From Mucor racemosus (lineage: Eukaryota; Mucoromycota; Mucoromycetes; Mucorales; Mucoraceae), in the NCBI GenBank assembly GCA_027405735.1, contig JAPEHQ010000008.1, positions 682,001-746,000 of the forward strand: a stretch of DNA of 64,000 nucleotides, written 5' to 3'. How positions within the stretch are numbered: position 1 is the first letter of the stretch; the number at the start of each line of letters is the position of its first letter. Shown one piece after another: positions 1 to 9,894 of the stretch. The translations under genes were made by a program, and so were the position numbers. The notes beneath the pieces are model-generated. The model saw only the letters and a program-made list of their open reading frames with translations, did no database searches and was not told the DNA's origin.

Positions 1-3000
1 ATAATGTATTTTGTACAAATGTCAACAACCACAAGGATATAACAATTCCCTTTTTCAGTTACAGGTAAAGGCCCAATCATATCCATGCTGATAAAATCAA
101 ATGGTTCGTATGATACAACACTTCTTGCAGGATTAAACCCTTTTTTTGCAATGTTATGTAATTGACACTCCTTACAGGACATCAAAATTTCTTTGGCATC
201 ATTATAGATGGTATTCCAATGAAGACCATGATAAGTGTGGATATGTTTTACAACAGCTGCAATACCAAAATGACCAATTTTATGGGCATCATGGATTATC
301 TTTTTACGATCATTTTTAGGAGGGCAGACATAATCAGTTGTGGTTTCTTTGAATTTCTTACTACCGATTTTGACTGCAAGTACATTTAGGTCATGATCTT
401 TGGAATAAATCTTTTTTTGTTTTACAATTAGATTTTCTTTTGCTCTTCTCAAGAGGATTATTTTTTCTAATTTCTTGATTTGTTGAGCGTATTCATCAGC
501 AAGCTCTTCATCTTCGGTTATGGCAGGGTACAATCTCGATAAGCGATCAGCAAGAATATTTTCCATGCCTTTTATATGAGCTACTGAGAAATTGTATTCA
601 CCCAATATTTCCAAATAACCTTGGAGGGTACTATTTAATGTAGATGATGTGAACAGATAGGTAAGGGCTAAATGATCACAGAGTACAGTTATATTGTTAT
701 GACCCCATAAAAGAGGTTTATATTTTTGGAAGCCAAATACTATGGCAGCAGTTTCTCTTCGATTTGTAGACCAATTTCTTTCGGCACTATTCAAAGATCT
801 GCTTACAAATGCAACATGTTTAATACGACCAAATTCATCCTTTTGAAATAGACATGCAGATATTCCTAGTATACTAGCATCAGTTTGCATATAATATGGT
901 TGTGATGGATCAGGCGCATAAAGGATTTGGTTAGACATGAGTATTTGTTTAATTCTTTGTAGTCTATCAGTGTGCAATTGGGTCCATTTTCCCGTGATAT
1001 TTTTCTCATTTCGTAGACTATCAATAGGAGCGGATATCTTAGATAGCATTGGACAATAGCTTCTTAAATGGCTTATAATACCCATAAGGCTACGTACTTG
1101 CTTTGTTGTTTTTGGTATTTCCCAAGAATCGATATTTGACAATCGTTTCGTATCAATCTTGGTTACATTTTTGCTAATAATGAAGCCCAACAAATATACA
1201 CTTGTTTGGAAGAACGAACATTTATCAATGTTGATTCTCAAGTTTACTTTGGTTAAACGATTTATTACCAGTTTGAGCATCAACGAACTTGAAGTTGAGT
1301 CTATTCCCCAAACTACGATATCGTCCAAATAATGAGAAATTCCAGCTTGAAATTCATCATCAATCCGACGAATATCTTTGTTTTGTTGGATATACAAATT
1401 CTTTAATTCAGTTTTAAATTCTTGTTCAATACCATCAAACAAAACACTCATTGTATAAACAAACTGGCTTACAAGGAATTTTAATCCGAATGGGGCACGA
1501 CACCATTGGTAAGTCAGGTTGTTATAGCTAAAAATGAGACAACGTCTTGATTCAGGTGATACAGGGTACGCAAAGTATGCCTGTTTTAGATCCAGAACAC
1601 TTATTACATTAGCATGACCAGCTACTTTACTAAAGATTTCATCAATTTTTGGTACAGCATAGTTTTCATGACAATCTTTATCAGAAATAGCAGCATTAAT
1701 CCTTCTTAAATCACAACAGATTCGAAGTTTAGTTGTTTTTCCTGTTAGTGGATCACGTTTTGGAACAGCTAATAAAGGTGAATGGAAGGTGGGATCAGGT
1801 TTTGTGCGTTCAACAATGCCATCTTTTAACCACTGTTCAAGCTGTATTTTTATTTCTGCATCTGCATTCACAGCAAGCGGATATTGACGAACGAAACAAT
1901 CACTAGGGTCTGATATTTTGATTTTTACGACTGATTCTGGCATGGTACATGCTGCATCACTAGGAATTGCCATGTTTCTATCCAAAGCTGGTTGAATATG
2001 ATTTAACAATTCTTTCCTTTCGCTTGGTGTACCATAATCAGCTTTTTCTGGGTTGTATATATTTCCATTATCATGGTTTATGTCTTCAAATTGCTTTAAT
2101 TCATTGTCTCTTTCTGAATCAGGGAATTTAAATGCTACACCTTGGAGATAAATGTTCATTTTTGGCAAAATATCGATACCAAGTAGCACGTCAAATTCAG
2201 TAGACAATTCATCATTAAATTCAATGACTTCAAATACATGAGTAAATTTGATGTTATTAGTATATGTAACTTCCATTGGTTCTGTTTTGCCAATTCTTTT
2301 TACAGTACTATTTTTATTATCATCATTTACAGACAAAAAATTAAGATAACCAGTTGTTTTATATGTTTGAATATTTGAGAATTCTTTATTTAATATATTT
2401 TTGTTAATAAAACTAATGTCGGCACCCGGGTCAACTTTACCGATAATTCTTCTATTGTTTAATAGGAGTGGGGTGATTAGTTTCATATTGTTTTTGTTTT
2501 CATTTTTAGTCTTTTTTGACTTACAGATATGAGTATCATTTTCATATACTTCTTTCAAGGCTTGGGCCATCAAATCAGTTTCATTTTCTTCTTTCATGTT
2601 ATCAGAAGTTGAAACAGATAATACATTAACACCACTAGATGGTACCTTTTGTCGTTTTGCAATACGATATTCTTCGCAAGTGTGTCCATGCTTCCAAGGG
2701 CGGCCACAATGACGACAGGGTGTTGAGTTCTTGGTGGCTTTATAAGGTAAGTTACGATCACCTAGCATTCTTGCCTTAGGTAGAGTAGGTACAGCAGATG
2801 AGCTGACAGTAGGAGGACCAGAGGACCCAGATGACAACTTGTCAACAGAAGCAAACTTTCTTTTTGTAGAATCACTTTTAGAGCCAAACCAAGAATGGGG
2901 AGTCTTTTCACCGAGAAGATCAATAGCAGCATTATGTATTTCACTAGTTGTCCAGGCCTGTCTCTTGGTGTTGGATAGCAATACGGTACAAATGTTTAAC

Positions 3001-3917
3001 TGCCATTCTTCAGGTAAAGAGAGAAGAAAAATATCACCAATGGTTAGATCATCACGATTGTAACCGGCTTCACCAACAGTACGAAAGAAACGATTAGAAT
3101 ATTCATCAACGGACTCATTGAAACCAATCTCCATGTTCATAACAGCACGTCTTTTGTGAATTCTTGAAACAACGGTACCAAATTTCTTGCTAAAGACCAA
3201 CTTAACATCATGCCATTTATCAGATTTCAAAACTACAGTTTTCATCCAATCATCCAATTCATAGGACAAAGTGAGTGGAATGTATTTCCGCCATACATTT
3301 TCAATATCTTGACCAGAAGAGTACACTATCTTTTCAAATTCGGACAGAAAATGATCCACTGATTTATAGGCGTCTTCATTTGGAAAAGGTTTAGCTTTAT
3401 TATCTTCCAACTGAAATTTTGGAAGATCCCTTTTTGAGATTTTTAAACCAGAAGATGATGAGTTAACAGAGACCTTGGTAGTGGTAGCAGCAGCAGCAGC
3501 AGAAGCAACCTTAAGACCGTCAGAAAGGGTTTTGACATGCTTGTCCAAGTTAGCTACAGTATCACGTAGTTTATCCGCTTCATTATCATCAACATTTGGA
3601 TCACATAGAGCTTTCAAATATGCAGTTTGTGCATTTTCCTTCTTGAGAAAAACCTTTTTTAGTACTTCGGTTAATGTTGGAGACTTGGTAACAGGATGGG
3701 GTGGAGCAGCTTCAGGTGTTTTGTCTTCAGCTTTTTCTTCACCTTCTTCAATGGTAGCAGCAGGGGATTCAGCAATATTCATGTCATTTAATCTTTTGGT
3801 AGTAATGGGTAAGTTTTCCATTTCAATATCCTCTTCAGGGATAGTAGATGGCAACGCATCTTCAGGTTCAGGAGACGAGAGAGGAGAACTACCAGTAGAG
3901 AGTATGGAGGTTGACAT
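1..3917 (-). CDS. Ty3/gypsy retrotransposon Gag-Pol polyprotein, cut by the left edge
   Basis: One open frame of about 1305 codons runs from the ATG at 3917 to the left edge with no stop. In order: an acidic Gag-like region (residues 1-400); a zinc knuckle CRHCGRPWKHGHTC at 401-414 with non-standard spacing; a retropepsin site DPGAD at 496-500; reverse transcriptase with RAPFGLKF and the catalytic YLDD at 863-866; RNase H with TDAS near 1013; an integrase HHCC zinc finger near 1205-1250; and the start of the integrase catalytic core (DMIGPLP near 1279). The order RT-RNase H-integrase is that of Ty3/gypsy elements. Gag and Pol are in one frame, so no frameshift signal is needed. The rest of integrase and the 3' LTR lie outside the window. 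The lack of stops suggests a young, possibly active copy. The protease motif DPG in place of DTG/DSG is odd. Confidence 0.95.
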   Translation of the reverse strand, partial: MSTSILSTGSSPLSSPEPEDALPSTIPEEDIEMENLPITTKRLNDMNIAESPAATIEEGEEKAEDKTPEAAPPHPVTKSPTLTEVLKKVFLKKENAQTAYLKALCDPNVDDNEADKLRDTVANLDKHVKTLSDGLKVASAAAAATTTKVSVNSSSSGLKISKRDLPKFQLEDNKAKPFPNEDAYKSVDHFLSEFEKIVYSSGQDIENVWRKYIPLTLSYELDDWMKTVVLKSDKWHDVKLVFSKKFGTVVSRIHKRRAVMNMEIGFNESVDEYSNRFFRTVGEAGYNRDDLTIGDIFLLSLPEEWQLNICTVLLSNTKRQAWTTSEIHNAAIDLLGEKTPHSWFGSKSDSTKRKFASVDKLSSGSSGPPTVSSSAVPTLPKARMLGDRNLPYKATKNSTPCRHCGRPWKHGHTCEEYRIAKRQKVPSSGVNVLSVSTSDNMKEENETDLMAQALKEVYENDTHICKSKKTKNENKNNMKLITPLLLNNRRIIGKVDPGADISFINKNILNKEFSNIQTYKTTGYLNFLSVNDDNKNSTVKRIGKTEPMEVTYTNNIKFTHVFEVIEFNDELSTEFDVLLGIDILPKMNIYLQGVAFKFPDSERDNELKQFEDINHDNGNIYNPEKADYGTPSERKELLNHIQPALDRNMAIPSDAACTMPESVVKIKISDPSDCFVRQYPLAVNADAEIKIQLEQWLKDGIVERTKPDPTFHSPLLAVPKRDPLTGKTTKLRICCDLRRINAAISDKDCHENYAVPKIDEIFSKVAGHANVISVLDLKQAYFAYPVSPESRRCLIFSYNNLTYQWCRAPFGLKFLVSQFVYTMSVLFDGIEQEFKTELKNLYIQQNKDIRRIDDEFQAGISHYLDDIVVWGIDSTSSSLMLKLVINRLTKVNLRINIDKCSFFQTSVYLLGFIISKNVTKIDTKRLSNIDSWEIPKTTKQVRSLMGIISHLRSYCPMLSKISAPIDSLRNEKNITGKWTQLHTDRLQRIKQILMSNQILYAPDPSQPYYMQTDASILGISACLFQKDEFGRIKHVAFVSRSLNSAERNWSTNRRETAAIVFGFQKYKPLLWGHNNITVLCDHLALTYLFTSSTLNSTLQGYLEILGEYNFSVAHIKGMENILADRLSRLYPAITEDEELADEYAQQIKKLEKIILLRRAKENLIVKQKKIYSKDHDLNVLAVKIGSKKFKETTTDYVCPPKNDRKKIIHDAHKIGHFGIAAVVKHIHTYHGLHWNTIYNDAKEILMSCKECQLHNIAKKGFNPARSVVSYEPFDFISMDMIGPLPVTEKGNCYILVVVDICTKYI

Positions 3918-3958
3918 AATAAAAAAAAAATCAATGATTTGATTGTAACAGTAAAAAA

Positions 3959-4441
3959 TGCAGTAAAATATGGGTGTAAAAAGCGATAAAGAATACTGTT
4001 AAAATCCTTCTTTATTAAAATATGGATAATGTGCAATAAAATGGTTATTCTACGTCTCTATTTATATTATTTGGTGATTATTTACTATCTTGCAATTGCA
4101 TTGCAATTGTCAACGATTCCATTAATTTTGAGTATAAATGTTGGGTTGTTTGGTTATTGATTTGGTGGATCAAGAACGGTGTTTTAAATATAGTTTGTCA
4201 ATCATGCTTTCAGAACAGCCCTTACTTGTTCTACTTGATAAGCATGTACTTTTTGTATCTTTTATTTAGGATATCCCACATTACTTTAGTATTTTAGCAT
4301 CTCTTATTTGAGTATTATACCCTTGCTATCTTTATGCAATTGTCTATTTACTATATAGTCTTATCTTTGATAGCATGGTTTCAAATGAGATGACATTTAA
4401 TTTAGGTATTTTATGATGGGAATCTAGCTTAGTTCACTTCA
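3959..4441 (-). mobile_element. 5' LTR of the gypsy element
   Basis: Read on the minus strand, this 483 bp block starts TGAAGTGAAC and ends TTTTACTGCA, giving the usual TG...CA ends. It holds a good TATA box (ATATAAATAGAG) and an AATAAA, and lies 41 bp before the Gag start, as a 5' LTR should. It resembles the solo LTRs at 21410-22084 and 38154-38815 at both ends but is shorter and diverged. The next bases at 4442 (ATTGG) continue a repeat whose uninterrupted form is seen at 7980-7995, so the element inserted into that repeat. ATTGG is the expected target duplication, but the other side is outside the window. No TGG-type primer binding site is visible beside the LTR, so priming is unclear. 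Confidence 0.85.
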
Positions 4442-5004
4442 ATTGGTAAGAAAAATAACTACATAAATATCACACACTGTGATTGTTTAGCTTCTTAGAA
4501 AAACTCTAAAAATCAATTTTTATTATATATACTGTATTAGCAGATATTGTTTTTCTGTGGAGATCGTACGAGATCTGGTATTTTCAACATTGATGACCGT
4601 AACTTTTATAGATTATAAAAATTTTGTTATTATATAGTATATATATACACACTTTATCTACTACTAAATTTTTGTATATATACGTAGCGTTATTTTGCAT
4701 CTATTGATTATAATATGCTCACTGGAAACTTCAGTTATATTTTCTAATGAAATAAAGTCAACTTTTGCATTATTGAAGAATTGTACCTAGCATAATTACA
4801 TGATATAGGGCAAAAATAACAGATTTTTCCTTATATTTCGATTAGGAATAAAGATTTTTTTGTAAACTAAATTGCTGCTGATACCCAGTAAATAGCAGTA
4901 TTATATACCAAAGAAAAAATGGTCAAATTACTCAGTATTGCACAAATCGAGAAAAACAAAATAACAGATAAGTAGAAGGACGGCAATTAAAAAAAGCAAA
5001 CATA

Positions 5005-5156
5005 GAGGGGACGTTTGTCCTAGTTGCTAGACTTATGCGCTTTACAGCTAGTTCAAGCAGAGAGACTGTCCGTTCGAAACTCGTGTAGGCAGATTTTGTT
5101 AGAGACTCGTGTTTGCTGGGCTAGAAGCACAGCTAATCATCCCCTCGCTTTTTTTT
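5005..5156 (+). ncRNA. Possible Pol III-transcribed SINE-like RNA, copy A
   Basis: The block starts GAGGGGA and ends TCCCCTC, so its ends can pair, and is followed at once by eight T residues, as at a Pol III terminator. Inside, CCTAGTTGCTAGAC resembles a tRNA D-arm (A box) and GTTCGAAAC near 5071 resembles a B box. The arrangement suggests a tRNA-derived SINE head or small structured RNA. The same sequence is kept at 8554-8705 and 21083-21234. Both boxes are imperfect and no cloverleaf folds cleanly by eye, so the call is weak. Confidence 0.25.
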
Positions 5157-5539
5157 CGTTTTACCTTTCTATGCGCAGCTTTCAAAAGACTACCAATTGT
5201 TGTCTTCTTTTCTCTGTATACTCCGATATTCTTGATCCCATTCTTGAGATTGATTCTCTGTATGAATATATTATTTTGCAAAGAGAATAACAAGATCTTA
5301 CTAGCTGTACAAAACAACAACAACGCTTTGCATGCAATACTTTAATATTATACACTGTATTGTCGGCCTACTCTCTGTACGTGTATTCTAATTTTAGTGT
5401 TAATCAAATAGGAATTAAATCGAACATTGTTAATTGCAATAAGATTGTACAGTACGCATTGCAGTAAAATGTAAAATAAAAAAAGATTTGAAAAAGATAA
5501 AGTTTAAATAATCCTTCTTTTTCAAGATATGGATAGTGT

Positions 5540-6345
5540 CGTATATTTTCAGGATTAATAAATATTACTTAAGAAAGAATACAATTATAAAAGAATGAGT
5601 AATTAATCAGTTCTTCAACTGTATAATAAAAACAAGATATCGTTTATTTAGATGTAAAAGTATGGCCTTTTATATTGATTTGACATTGAGATCCTGAGAT
5701 GTAATTTAAGGCACTATTGAACCATTAGATCTGTTTGATAGTAATCTATGGATTGAAATGGATCAATCATAATTTAACCGTTGCTTACAGAGCTTGTGAG
5801 TTGCCTTGTTTCAATGCTGCGCTAAATATGCTTGGATGTTGATTTGATAGCTACTTGATTGGTTAACCGCTCGAATAAAATAATGTGTTGTCATAATTGA
5901 AGTTCAAAGTCTTGGTATCGGATATAAAAAACTCCTAGCGTACCAAGTTTAATCCAGCAATTACCAATAACGTTTGGACCTCAATTATGACAACACATTA
6001 TTTTATTCGAGCGGTTAACCAATCAAGTAGCTATCAAATCAACATCCAAGCATATTTAGCGCAGCATTGAAACAAGGCAACTCACAAGCTCTGTAAGCAA
6101 CGGTTAAATTATGATTGATCCATTTCAATCCATAGATTACTATCAAACAGATCTAATGGTTCAATAGTGCCTTAAATTACATCTCAGGATCTCAATATCA
6201 AATCAATATACAGTAAAAGGCCATAGTTTTAATATACTATCTAAATAAACGATATTATCTTGTTTTTATTATACAGTTGAAGAACTAATTCATTACTCAT
6301 TCTCTTTTAATTATATTCATTTTTCAAGTATTATTTATCAAACAG
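5540..6345. repeat. Large imperfect inverted repeat (hairpin) in copy A
   Basis: The left arm (about 5540-5906) and right arm (about 5970-6345) are reverse complements with a few small indels. For example, TGTATAATAAAAACAAGATA on the left is matched by its complement near 6260-6280. The loop is about 60 bp. The right arm is the start of the dispersed repeat block; the left arm is an inverted copy of the same stretch. If transcribed it would fold into a hairpin of about 360 bp. Confidence 0.85.
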
Positions 6346-8553
6346 GAAAATATAAGACATAAAAGGTAGTTTTATTGGACAGAAATATCATGTTTTGCTG
6401 ATGGTTTTCTCAATTCACAGTAATTTGCGAAAGTAGAAATATAAATTTTTATGCTGGATATATTTAAATCTACCATCATGTATAATTTGAGATTAATTGG
6501 ATCAATATTCACAAGGATAGGCTTTTTTTTCTTGTTGACTGCAGTTGTAAATATTAGTTTATTATTTTGTAAAACTTAAAACTCACCATGCAGGGCTTAA
6601 TTTCTGTATTCACAAGGTAGGTTTAATCAATTGCTATTCTACATTTTTTGTTTTAGTAAAAAATATTGATTTTTCATCGGGATAATCAAAATAATAGTTT
6701 TTATCACGGCTTGAAACCTATCATAACGGGCTTCCAAAATTTATTTTTAAAAATGGACGAAAAATGGACGAAAAATGATTCAAAAAATAAAATTGTTTAA
6801 ATGCTCATGAACTGCAAAATAAGTAGACCTAGCGTATTAAATGGTATTTGTACAGTTTTAAATTCTGCATCCATTGATATAAAATTTAAAAAATTGTTTC
6901 ATATAAAATTTTGCGCAAAATGCAATTGAAATTTTGGAGGTTTTTTGAAGATACAGAACATTTTTTATAAGCATATTTAAAATATAATAAGCGGCAATGA
7001 TGCGCAAAAAAATTATCTATCGATCGAGTTATTGCAAAATCTTGTAGCTGCATTACTCGTAGAGGAAACAACATTTTTGTCCAAATTTATTTCAGTTTCA
7101 GAATTTGGGATGAGGGTATACAAGGGGAAAATGGACGCCAGAAATGAAGGTACCTTTTTGTACACATTTTTGAGGATATCTCCACGAAAAATCAATATTT
7201 TAAAAAAAGCTAAATTGGATCCGAGAGAGCTCAACGAGCTTGATGACATGAGTAAAAAAAAACTGTTACTCAATTTAGCGGATATTTTGAAAACTACTGC
7301 AAAAACATCGAAAAAAATATAAAAAAAAAAAAGTGCTCAGAATTTTTTTATATTAACATATATTATAGAGCACTTCAAAACAAGTAAGTTTCATTATTAA
7401 AACGTGCTAGTATAGCTTAATGATTTTTAGAGATATGAAGCCTCAAAATTTTCAACCCATTAGCAGTGAAATACGCGTAAAAATCTGAAACCTTAGCACT
7501 GAAAAATTAATACCAACTGCAAAAAATAGGATATTTCCGAATACTTATTTTTGGATTAAAGCTGAACATCTCAGGTACATTGGCATATATTTTTATCTTG
7601 GTGTTGTTTAGTGAAACAAAAAGTATAGCAGCGATGAAAAGTGAGACCCAGTTTTCAAGGAAAAAGCAGTGGATTTTACGCGTTTTTGAGCCTTTCATGA
7701 GACATAACATGAATTCAGGAATAGGTAGCTTAATGCGACTAATTCATGTCTATTTTGTGGTCTCTGAGGTATATCCTAAAAAATGTTTATTATGAGGTTA
7801 GTTATAGAAAAAAGCACACTCCAATTTTGAAGATTGAAACTATGAAATTTTTTTCTTTTGAAAATCCAAATTTAATATTAAAATTCATTTTAACTTATTG
7901 AGTGTAGTTTCTTTATGAATTACAGCAAGTCAAAATAGGTTGTGAAGGACAGAACGAACAAAATAAATTGTGATTTTTTTTTATTGCTTAATTGGTAAGA
8001 AAAATAACTACATAAATATCACACACTGTGATTGTTTAGCTTCTTAGAAAAACTCTAAAAATCAATTTTTATTATATATACTGTATTAGCAGATATTGTT
8101 TTTCTGTGGAGATCGTACGAGATCTGGTATTTTCAACATTGATGACCGTAACTTTTATAGATTATAAAAATTTTGTTATTATATAGTATATATATACACA
8201 CTTTATCTACTACTAAATTTTTGTATATATACGTAGCGTTATTTTGCATCTATTGATTATAATATGCTCACTGGAAACTTCAGTTATATTTTCTAATGAA
8301 ATAAAGTCAACTTTTGCATTATTGAAGAATTGTACCTAGCATAATTACATGATATAGGGCAAAAATAACAGATTTTTCCTTATATTTCGATTAGGAATAA
8401 AGATTTTTTTGTAAACTAAATTGCTGCTGATACCCAGTAAATAGCAGTATTATATACCAAAGAAAAAATGGTCAAATTACTCAGTATTGCACAAATCGAG
8501 AAAAACAAAATAACAGATAAGTAGAAGGACGGCAATTAAAAAAAGCAAACATA

Positions 8554-8705
8554 GAGGGGACGTTTGTCCTAGTTGCTAGACTTATGCGCTTTACAGCTAG
8601 TTCAAGCAGAGAGACTGTCCGTTCGAAACTCGTGTAGGCAGATTTTGTTAGAGACTCGTGTTTGCTGGGCTAGAAGCACAGCTAATCATCCCCTCGCTTT
8701 TTTTT
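8554..8705 (+). ncRNA. Possible Pol III-transcribed SINE-like RNA, copy B
   Basis: Same block as 5005-5156, 3549 bp downstream and, as far as I read, identical: pairing GAGGGGA/TCCCCTC ends, B-box-like GTTCGAAAC, then eight T. Because the whole unit was recently duplicated, its preservation is not independent evidence of function. Confidence 0.25.
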
Positions 8706-9088
8706 CGTTTTACCTTTCTATGCGCAGCTTTCAAAAGACTACCAATTGTTGTCTTCTTTTCTCTGTATACTCCGATATTCTTGATCCCATTCTTGAGATT
8801 GATTCTCTGTATGAATATATTATTTTGCAAAGAGAATAACAAGATCTTACTAGCTGTACAAAACAACAACAACGCTTTGCATGCAATACTTTAATATTAT
8901 ACACTGTATTGTCGGCCTACTCTCTGTACGTGTATTCTAATTTTAGTGTTAATCAAATAGGAATTAAATCGAACATTGTTAATTGCAATAAGATTGTACA
9001 GTACGCATTGCAGTAAAATGTAAAATAAAAAAAGATTTGAAAAAGATAAAGTTTAAATAATCCTTCTTTTTCAAGATATGGATAGTGT

Positions 9089-9894
9089 CGTATATTTTCA
9101 GGATTAATAAATATTACTTAAGAAAGAATACAATTATAAAAGAATGAGTAATTAATCAGTTCTTCAACTGTATAATAAAAACAAGATATCGTTTATTTAG
9201 ATGTAAAAGTATGGCCTTTTATATTGATTTGACATTGAGATCCTGAGATGTAATTTAAGGCACTATTGAACCATTAGATCTGTTTGATAGTAATCTATGG
9301 ATTGAAATGGATCAATCATAATTTAACCGTTGCTTACAGAGCTTGTGAGTTGCCTTGTTTCAATGCTGCGCTAAATATGCTTGGATGTTGATTTGATAGC
9401 TACTTGATTGGTTAACCGCTCGAATAAAATAATGTGTTGTCATAATTGAAGTTCAAAGTCTTGGTATCGGATATAAAAAACTCCTAGCGTACCAAGTTTA
9501 ATCCAGCAATCACCAATAACGTTTGGACCTCAATTATGACAACACATTATTTTATTCGAGCGGTTAACCAATCAAGTAGCTATCAAATCAACATCCAAGC
9601 ATATTTAGCGCAGCATTGAAACAAGGCAACTCACAAGCTCTGTAAGCAACGGTTAAATTATGATTGATCCATTTCAATCCATAGATTACTATCAAACAGA
9701 TCTAATGGTTCAATAGTGCCTTAAATTACATCTCAGGATCTCAATATCAAATCAATATACAGTAAAAGGCCATAGTTTTAATATACTATCTAAATAAACG
9801 ATATTATCTTGTTTTTATTATACAGTTGAAGAACTAATTCATTACTCATTCTCTTTTAATTATATTCATTTTTCAAGTATTATTTATCAAACAG
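9089..9894. repeat. Large imperfect inverted repeat (hairpin) in copy B
   Basis: Counterpart of 5540-6345 at an offset of 3549 bp, with the same arms and loop. One visible difference is CAATCACCAAT in place of CAATTACCAAT in the loop near 9507. Confidence 0.85.

Larger units (their letters stand above)
4442..7990 (+). repeat. Dispersed repeat unit, tandem copy A
   Basis: The first of two head-to-tail units with a period of 3549 bp. From 4442 to about 7320 it is almost identical to 7991-10869; I noticed only a few substitutions. The tail 7321-7990 is instead closest to 20300-20960. Parts in order: an AT-rich block (4442-5004), a possible Pol III module (5005-5156), a remnant of the gypsy LTR end starting TGCAGTAAAATG at 5460, a large imperfect inverted repeat (5540-6345), and a conserved 3' block (6346-7990) that recurs six more times in the window. 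Short open frames exist (for example 7032-7322), but differences between copies are mostly non-synonymous, so I do not call a gene. The family could not be assigned to a known transposon class. Confidence 0.85.

Noticed and set aside
5060..5085. A tRNA gene at the GTTCGAAAC box
   Set aside because: No acceptor stem, anticodon arm or T-stem pairing fits a working tRNA; at most a tRNA-derived SINE.
5024..5290. Identical 88-codon frame in copies A, B and C
   Set aside because: It lies over the possible Pol III module and is preserved because the copies are nearly identical. Composition and lack of similarity argue against a protein.
7013..7273. Antisense open frame opposite the repeat's short frame, seen in several copies
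   Set aside because: It is the mirror of the same conserved DNA. Both strands being open follows from few stops in this sequence, and no family resemblance exists on either strand.
7507..7710. Minus-strand frame (about 67 codons) repeated in all copies, containing YANVPEM
   Set aside because: Internal to the repeat, frequently broken or extended at random between copies; no domain is recognisable.
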